From assembly GCA_017311185.1 (NCBI GenBank), contig JAESUZ010003530.1:682001-746000 (forward strand): a stretch of 64,000 bases of DNA, in the 5' to 3' direction. The stretch is from Proteles cristata cristata. Taxonomy: Eukaryota; Chordata; Mammalia; Carnivora; Hyaenidae. Made by a program: the position numbers and the translations under genes. Below are positions 58,629 through 64,000 of the stretch, piece by piece; positions within the stretch are counted from its first letter, which is position 1; each line of letters begins with the position of its first letter. The notes beneath the pieces are model-generated. The model did not search any database, had not been told where the DNA came from, and saw only the letters and a list, made by a program, of their open reading frames with translations.

Positions 58629-59616
58629 TGAAGTTACTTAGAAAAATAATCAGGCTTGAATGGCTTTTCCTGGAGGAAGGTTCATGAACATTTCACGCTT
58701 TTGTTGGCAATGTGGAATTCAGCTTTCCTGAACAGTACAGTAAGATACAGGGAGAGTTTTCTAAAACAAGCCCTCTACTGCATACAAATATGTAAAAAAA
58801 AAAATCACACTCCACAAAGATGTTAAATTATATGTGCATATACCATACTGAGCATGCTCATAAGAAAATAGTATGGGCGGCTCCTTCTGTACCTGATAAA
58901 GAGTAGCAAACTGAGATTCGCCTGTGAACAGCCAAGGGTCAAGCTGGTTATGGTGGGTCCTGTTGCCAGGACCATAGCGTCCAGTCAGTCGTGATGAGAA
59001 AAGTCTGGAAGAAGTACTGGTTGTGAGAACTTGGGGGTGGCCGTATGGTCAGTCCGGCTGACACAGGAGTGGGCGAGGAAGGGATTCTGGTCGTAAGGAC
59101 AGCACAGAACAGGGCAGCTAAGACTGCGTGAGGAACTTCTGTAATCACTAACTCAGCGGTGGCCCAGACCCCACCATCTAAGTGTGCTAGCGACTTGCTT
59201 TTTCTCTGGGAACTTTCTACCAGCAGGAAGTAGCCCCTTATGCTTCTGCACCCTTGTTACCAGGAGGGTGAAGCTCACCTGGGGGACAGGTAGGAAGGTC
59301 CCCTCGGAGACGACACAGGTCAGCAGAAGCCTTTCTTCCCAGACCAGCTGGGAATGGGGGTGGTGGAGGGGTTGTCTGGAGAAGCTGCAGGAATTCAAAC
59401 TCTGTGGCTAATGTTCTAGCGTTTTCCAACCAAAGGGATAGGTTAAGCAGGAATGTCCTTGTAAACACTACCCTCACTGTACCTGGTTTTGAAAACACTG
59501 CATCACCTTTGAAAAGTGGCTTGGAGTTGGGACGCCTACCTGTACTTTTCTCCAGCTAAGCATGCAATGAAAAGCGTTTTTAAATAGTTTTCCTTAAAAA
59601 AAACAAAAAAACTCAA

Positions 59617-59634
59617 CCCCCCCCCGCCCCCCCC
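59617..59634 (-). repeat. C9-G-C8 homopolymer tract in the CHST11 3' UTR
   Basis: On the transcript strand it reads G8-C-G9, a potential G-quadruplex or slippage-prone site. Exact run length is the kind of feature sequencing often gets wrong. Confidence 0.8.
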
Positions 59635-62180
59635 AAACAAGCCTTTGCTTCCCAGGCACATTTTTACCCATGGATTCTTTTATACCAAGGACACAGAATA
59701 CTTTCTATATTCTGCAGAACAGTTGATTCGATATTTTAAAAAAGTCATTATGCCATTAGGAAATAAAGCATGAACATAAAGCACAAGGAGAAAAGTCCCT
59801 CATTGCAGAATGACACTGAAGTCTTGTCCCTTGAAGGACAGTCTTGCTCACTTGAGAGAAGAGGTGAAAACTGGCGCTCTGCACACGCACGAGCAAGCTC
59901 ACGTGACCCAACAGAGATGGAGGCGGGAATGCAAAACTTGGGAAATCGATGAGAATTTCCATTGGAAAAACCAAAAAAGCACAGGGTGAACAATTCCAAA
60001 CTCTGGAATTGAAGAAGTACTGGTCAAGGGTTGAGCTCACTCTGCTCGCATTGAGCAACCTAAGGCTTGAGGAGTAGGGACCGCTCTGTGGCCTGATGCC
60101 ACCCCTTCCTCCCCTTCTCGGTCCACACCACCCATAACAATCCCCTGCTCCCTTCAGAAGGGATGGAATCATTGCCCAGGGTAGAATCCAGGATGAAAAC
60201 CATTGCAGTGATGTAAAACTTTCATTCGTTTGATAAAGTACCTCTGTTGTTATAAACCAGCTAGAGACTGGTGTCTTAGTGTTTTGTTTTGGAGAAGGGT
60301 CAAGGACGTAGTTTTATCCTTGGAAGACCTCAGATATGCTAAATCAGCCCAACCAGAGTATAATCTGTGCAGCATCTCTGAGATCTGCAAAACACAGTCA
60401 CCTGACCACACGTGCTACCAACTCAAGGATGCTTTTGGGGATTCACAATGCATGGCACACATCCAAGGCTCTGAAAAGTCCTGTAGAAAGGAAATTGACT
60501 TAATTTTGTTTCCCAAGGGTATACGACCTCAAAAATGCTTTTCCCCCCTTTTTTCATCACACTAACTTTACACCCCCTAGAACCTTTGTTCTGTGGGGGC
60601 ACCTGTCAGGAAATGTCGGACAGTGTGTCATTAGCAGAAGCCCTATTTCAGAGGACAGTGTCCCCTGATTGGAAACAGGACCCAGACTCCCAACTCCAGG
60701 GACAGTTGAGGTCTCTGTTCAGTAAAATACTACGTAATATCTCTACTCATGGAGGGAATAGTTGCTGTACCCTTCCCAAAAGGGAGAGAGCTTGGAAGAT
60801 GGTACACATTTTATAAAAAGCCTTGGCCACCCTCTCCAGTGCACACCTCACTCACATTCAATATAATAATTTTCTTGGTGAGATGTAGCAGCTGTGGCTG
60901 GGTCGGCTGTGAGCTTTACAATTTCAATCGTTTCTGTGAATAAATTGTTCATTTTTTGTTTAGAATATTCTCACCCCTTCGCTATATACTGCATCAAAAA
61001 CAAAAAGCAAAACCCACACCCCATCCCGCCCCACCCCCTATTAGAACTATAATTATTATTATTATGTACAAGAGCTGCTACCAACTCATACGCTAGTTGT
61101 AAGAGGGATGTGTCTCAAACTTCAACCAAGGCATCGAAATGGCTGGAAATGAGAAGCGTGTGCAGACGTGAATCTGTAACAAACAGCAAGTAGACCATTT
61201 CTGGCCTTCCGCAGGAAAGGGGGCGTGGACTGCAGTCGCGGAAAGCTGTCCTTGCTGCTCACGCACGCACGGTGGTCGCAAAGGTGCTCAGGGTCTCAGC
61301 CTTTGGAGGCCTTGGGAGGGGCTGCATGTGCCGTGAGTACGAACGGCGCACCCCTGATCTTCATGAGGGGAGAAATGCCAGAGCACTGCAAGTCGCAAAC
61401 GTATGAGGCCTGTCACGGCATCTCCCTCTTGCACGTGGCCAAGAAGAGAGAACATTTCTACGCGGAGACGTGGATGCTGGACTGAGTGCCCAGGGAGAGG
61501 CACTGGGCGAATGTTCCCCTTCCCTCGCCCAAGGCAGGCAGGACCAATCAGCCACAGCACCCTTCCATGCGATGCCTGGCAAATGGGGGGCTTAAAGGCA
61601 GACACTACGGATACACTGAAGTGGGCACATGCTTTTTGTCATCTCTTGGGTTGGGCAATGAACTTGGATTACTCACAAGTGCCCTGTTCTAAGTGTGTTG
61701 TTTTCAAATTTGGGCCAGAGAAAAAGGCAAATTTGTAGGCGTCATAGACATTCTGGGGTTGTTCAAAACAGTGCAAACCTCATGGTAAGTCCACGAATAT
61801 CAGGGGTTTGCTAATTGCTGAGCTGGGTACTGTGTTCACATAAAGCTTCTTGAGGGCCGAGACTATTGGTTGTGCTCAATGCTCTATCCGCTGGGCCTAA
61901 AATTAGGCCAAGCACATAGTAGTTGCTAAATAAATACTTGTCGAATATAAAGCAACAGCCACTTGACCATCACAACTGGCACTGCCAGTTAAAAATTTCT
62001 GTAGGAAAGCCTATTCTAACAGACCGCTATTTCTGGTGAAAAAGGAAAAAAAAAAACTATGATCAACTCTTCTCCTTGGGTTAAAAAAAAAACACATTTT
62101 TTCTTTTCTTAGTGTAAGGGGACTCCTGGGTGATTGGGAATCTGTCCGGAATTAGTCCCTTGCAAAGGTGCCTATTTCTA

Positions 62181-62186
62181 TTTATT
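62181..62186 (-). promoter_or_regulatory. Candidate proximal poly(A) signal of CHST11 (AATAAA)
   Basis: Plus-strand TTTATT reads AATAAA on the transcript strand, about 520 bases after the stop codon. Use of this site would give a short 3' UTR isoform. It is a hexamer match only; the downstream sequence is not strongly GT-rich. Confidence 0.25.
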
Positions 62187-62677
62187 TGTCACAGAATTTC
62201 AAGAATGGCGGCAGGGACAGACCTCGCCATGGGTGTCATCACACAGCTTGCTCCGAGCGCAGTTAGCAAGGTGGGCATCCGTGTCCCCAAATGAGCTCTA
62301 GCAAGCACAGAGCAAAACATTTCTTCTGAAAAGACCTCAGAATCTTGCTGCCACAAAAATAAATCTATACAGAGACCATGTTTAAATAACTATAAATAAT
62401 ATTAATTAGAATTTATGGGATGCACGATTCATGGAATTCACCAGAGCACAAGTTACACCTCTGAGACAGTGTTGCAGTATTCACGTCCAAGACCAAGAAC
62501 ACCCATCCCATTCCCCTGCAAAGGCTGCCTAGCCGTCCTTCCCTACTAAGGATTTTAAATAATTCTCACCATGCTGCTCGCAGCATCATCCCCAAAGAAA
62601 TATTAATTTACAAAATAACCCACTATCCATAGAATTCTTTTGACAAATAAAAATCTTAAATTAAAAAGCACGACTCT

Positions 62678-62703
62678 CTCCCTCTCCCACCCCCCCGTCC
62701 CCC
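62678..62703 (-). promoter_or_regulatory. G-quadruplex motif at the CHST11 stop codon
   Basis: Read on the mRNA strand, the last G of the TAG stop begins G5, AC, G7, T, G3, AGA, G3: four runs of at least three G with loops of 1-3 bases. That is a canonical G-quadruplex pattern overlapping the translation stop and the start of the 3' UTR. The pattern is seen directly; folding is inferred. Confidence 0.6.
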
Positions 62704-63557
62704 TATTCCAATTTCAGGTAGCTTGGCACTGAGTAATTGAACATTAAAAAGTCGAGTTTGTAGACTTCGTACAGCTGCGTTTGGTGCTCGGAGCTGATGT
62801 TTTGGAAGAACTCTGTGGTCATTTCGTCAGTAGTTCTCGTCGACTTGGCGTAGGTGGGGAACTTGAGGTAGCTGCCCACCCCTGCCAGCCGCAGGACATA
62901 GTTGGAGTCCTCCTCCAGCGTCTCGTACTTGCCCACGAGGTCGTAGTGGATGTGACATGGGTGGCACAGCGAGTGCACGGTCTGCCAGTGCTCGTTGAAG
63001 GGCTCCTCGCGCTGCGTGTGCGGGTCGATGAGATAGGCCACGAACTCCTCGAACCTGACATCGTCGCCCCTGCGCAGCGCCTCCTGGGTGGCGTTCTTGC
63101 GCTGGCGCCGGATGATCTTGGTGCCGTAGCGCTTGTGGAAGGACGTGTTGTACTTCTGCGTGAACTTGTTCCGGTAGGCCGACACCAGCCGCTCGAAGGG
63201 CTCCCGCACGAACAAGAACTTCATGTAGCTTTTCAAGCGGTGGTTGATCTCGGGGATGCTGTACTGGTTCAGGGTCTTGAGGTTGGCAGCCACGTGCGCC
63301 TCGTTCGCCGGGATCTCCATGGGGTCGCTGTACTTGCCCCGGCCGGTGAGCACCATCATGAGCCGTTTCCAGTTGGTGCAGGCCACCTTGGGCACATAGC
63401 AGTAGATGAGCTCGTGGTCCTCATCCACCACGAGGTGCCTCAGGTCGCTGGGGGTCAGCACGCGCCGCTTGCGGCTCACTGCGCTGTTGGCCCGGCAGGT
63501 GTCTGTGACCTGGTCCCGCCTCATCTGGTGCAGGACGGCGGTGTTCGAGAGCTCCAG
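62703..63557 (-). CDS. CHST11: CHST11 terminal coding exon: chondroitin 4-O-sulfotransferase 1 catalytic domain
   Basis: Seen: on the minus strand an acceptor (pyrimidine tract then CTGCAG, AG at 63559-63558) opens 284 codons from [16 protein letters not shown] to SVPSYLKLE and a TAG stop at 62705-62703. Motifs in order: [10 protein letters not shown], the 5'-phosphosulfate loop; [17 protein letters not shown], the 3'-phosphate binding strand-helix; and N-glycosylation sequons NTS, NAT, NIS and NYS. Known: HNK-1-family Golgi type II membrane enzymes use PAPS to sulfate position 4 of GalNAc in chondroitin and dermatan. Human CHST11 has 352 residues; its first 68, with cytosolic tail and membrane anchor, come from upstream exons, and 68 + 284 = 352, so this exon is full length and intact. 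CHST12, CHST13 and CHST14 are less similar over [19 protein letters not shown]. The upstream exons lie beyond the right edge. Conserved frame, no stops and GC-rich codons indicate a functional gene. Confidence 0.97.
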   Translation of the reverse strand: MELSNTAVLHQMRRDQVTDTCRANSAVSRKRRVLTPSDLRHLVVDEDHELIYCYVPKVACTNWKRLMMVLTGRGKYSDPMEIPANEAHVAANLKTLNQYSIPEINHRLKSYMKFLFVREPFERLVSAYRNKFTQKYNTSFHKRYGTKIIRRQRKNATQEALRRGDDVRFEEFVAYLIDPHTQREEPFNEHWQTVHSLCHPCHIHYDLVGKYETLEEDSNYVLRLAGVGSYLKFPTYAKSTRTTDEMTTEFFQNISSEHQTQLYEVYKLDFLMFNYSVPSYLKLE

Positions 63558-63600
63558 CTGCAGAGGGGACACAAAGGGGGTAAGAATTCAGTGCTGGCGC
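62800..63600. other. CpG-rich coding block in AT-rich surroundings
   Basis: The CHST11 terminal exon is markedly GC- and CpG-rich (for example around 63040-63200) compared with the AT-rich 3' UTR and intergenic DNA. It looks like an intragenic CpG island. The base bias also creates a long chance open frame on the opposite strand. Confidence 0.6.
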
Positions 63601-64000
63601 GGGATATTGGCACTTGGCCATAGCCGCCGCCCCGATGGTAGGCGCTGGCCACCTAAACGTCCTGCCTTCATTCCTAATCCTCCACCAGCTGTCTCAACTC
63701 CTTTTGTTCTTTGTCCCACAATATTTCCTGTCTAGATCAACAGCAGTGGTCAACTCTGTGACTTACCCATCAACTTCTACGTGCCTGGCATTTTCCTAGA
63801 GCTTCACATTTGCCATCCCCCCCTCCCCCCCCAGCTCCGTACAACCACCTTGAAATGACATTGACTTAACAGTGTCAAGTACCTGCCACTGTGCCAGGTA
63901 GCATGCTACCAGCACTGGGGATGCACTCATAGAAATTAGAGTGGGGCAACGCCCTTTGGAGCTGATACTCTGGCTGGAAAGGGGGAGGGAAGATCACACA
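63558..64000 (-). other. CHST11: CHST11 intron preceding the last exon (partial)
   Basis: This is the 3' end of the intron upstream of the terminal exon and runs off the window. It carries a pyrimidine-rich acceptor tract next to the exon and a C7-T-C8 run at 63817-63832, which is G-rich on the transcribed strand. At about 63865-63960 a stretch resembles the old mammalian 'cactgtgccaggtag...actggggat' repeat motif (MIR/L2 type). Confidence 0.8.

Larger units (their letters stand above)
58605..62702 (-). other. CHST11: CHST11 3' UTR (probable, about 4.1 kb)
   Basis: Sequence downstream of the CHST11 stop on the minus strand is free of SINE and L1 insertions for 4 kb, unlike the DNA to its left, and has AT-rich segments typical of long vertebrate 3' UTRs. 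I recall human CHST11 as having a 3' UTR of about this size. A minus-strand ATTAAA sits at 58628-58623, followed by an A-run and a GT-rich stretch. A proximal AATAAA lies at 62186-62181. An old L2/MIR-like piece is at about 61840-61960 and a C9-G-C8 tract at 59617-59634. Confidence 0.6.

Noticed and set aside
62781..63623. 280-codon open frame on the plus strand, antisense to CHST11
   Set aside because: It exactly shadows the GC-rich CHST11 exon; the opposite-strand frame is open because the coding strand avoids certain codons. Its valine/leucine-rich translation matches no family I know.
1..64000. CRISPR arrays, operons, prophage or other prokaryotic systems
   Set aside because: No regularly spaced direct repeats or ribosome-binding-site/ORF organisation; the sequence is clearly vertebrate nuclear DNA.

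Overview
The window is mammalian nuclear DNA from a carnivore, most probably a feliform. The evidence is about 27 tRNA-derived CAN-type SINEs (head close to GGCGCCTGGGTGGCTCAG, pyrimidine-rich middle, AATAAATAAA tail) and several carnivore-type L1 3' ends. The youngest SINEs and L1 ends resemble, but do not exactly match, the domestic-cat consensus as I remember it, so the genus is left open. There are no prokaryotic genes, CRISPR arrays or operons. Nearly all short open frames here are chance frames in repeats or introns.

Two protein-coding genes were recognised, facing each other tail to tail. (1) SLC41A2, plus strand: only its last coding exon (21739-21924) is present, encoding the 61-residue C-terminus of a magnesium transporter. 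Positions 1-21738 appear to be its last intron, and 21925 to about 25.0 kb its 3' UTR. (2) CHST11, minus strand: its large last coding exon (62703-63557) encodes the whole Golgi chondroitin 4-O-sulfotransferase catalytic domain. The start of the preceding intron is at 63558-64000 and a roughly 4.1 kb 3' UTR runs down to about 58.6 kb. The two 3' ends are about 33.6 kb apart, with no recognisable coding exon between them.

Layout: 1-21.7 kb, SLC41A2 intron with ancient L1, MIR and hAT remnants, a nearly complete but internally deleted reverse L1 (13.49-16.37 kb), and younger L1 and SINE insertions. 21.7-25.0 kb, SLC41A2 terminal exon and SINE-free 3' UTR. 25.1-58.6 kb, intergenic DNA with L2 reverse-transcriptase remnants, a GC-richer unassigned block (26.9-28.1 kb), a Tigger-like DNA transposon split by a SINE, a second 5'-inverted L1 (38.0-38.9 kb), an older L1 with a TA/TG tract, a dense run of minus-strand SINEs (34.8-47.1 kb), and an LTR-like element split by a SINE (54-55.1 kb). 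58.6-64 kb, the CHST11 3' end.

The two genes are not known to act together; their adjacency matches the order I recall for the human locus. No novel multi-gene system was found. The points most worth a second look are a canonical G-quadruplex motif at the CHST11 stop codon, two independent L1 insertions with 5' inversion and 17-bp target duplications, a young SINE subfamily with a private sequence signature, and the unassigned 26.9-28.1 kb block. Repeat family names and edges come from memory of consensus sequences and are approximate.
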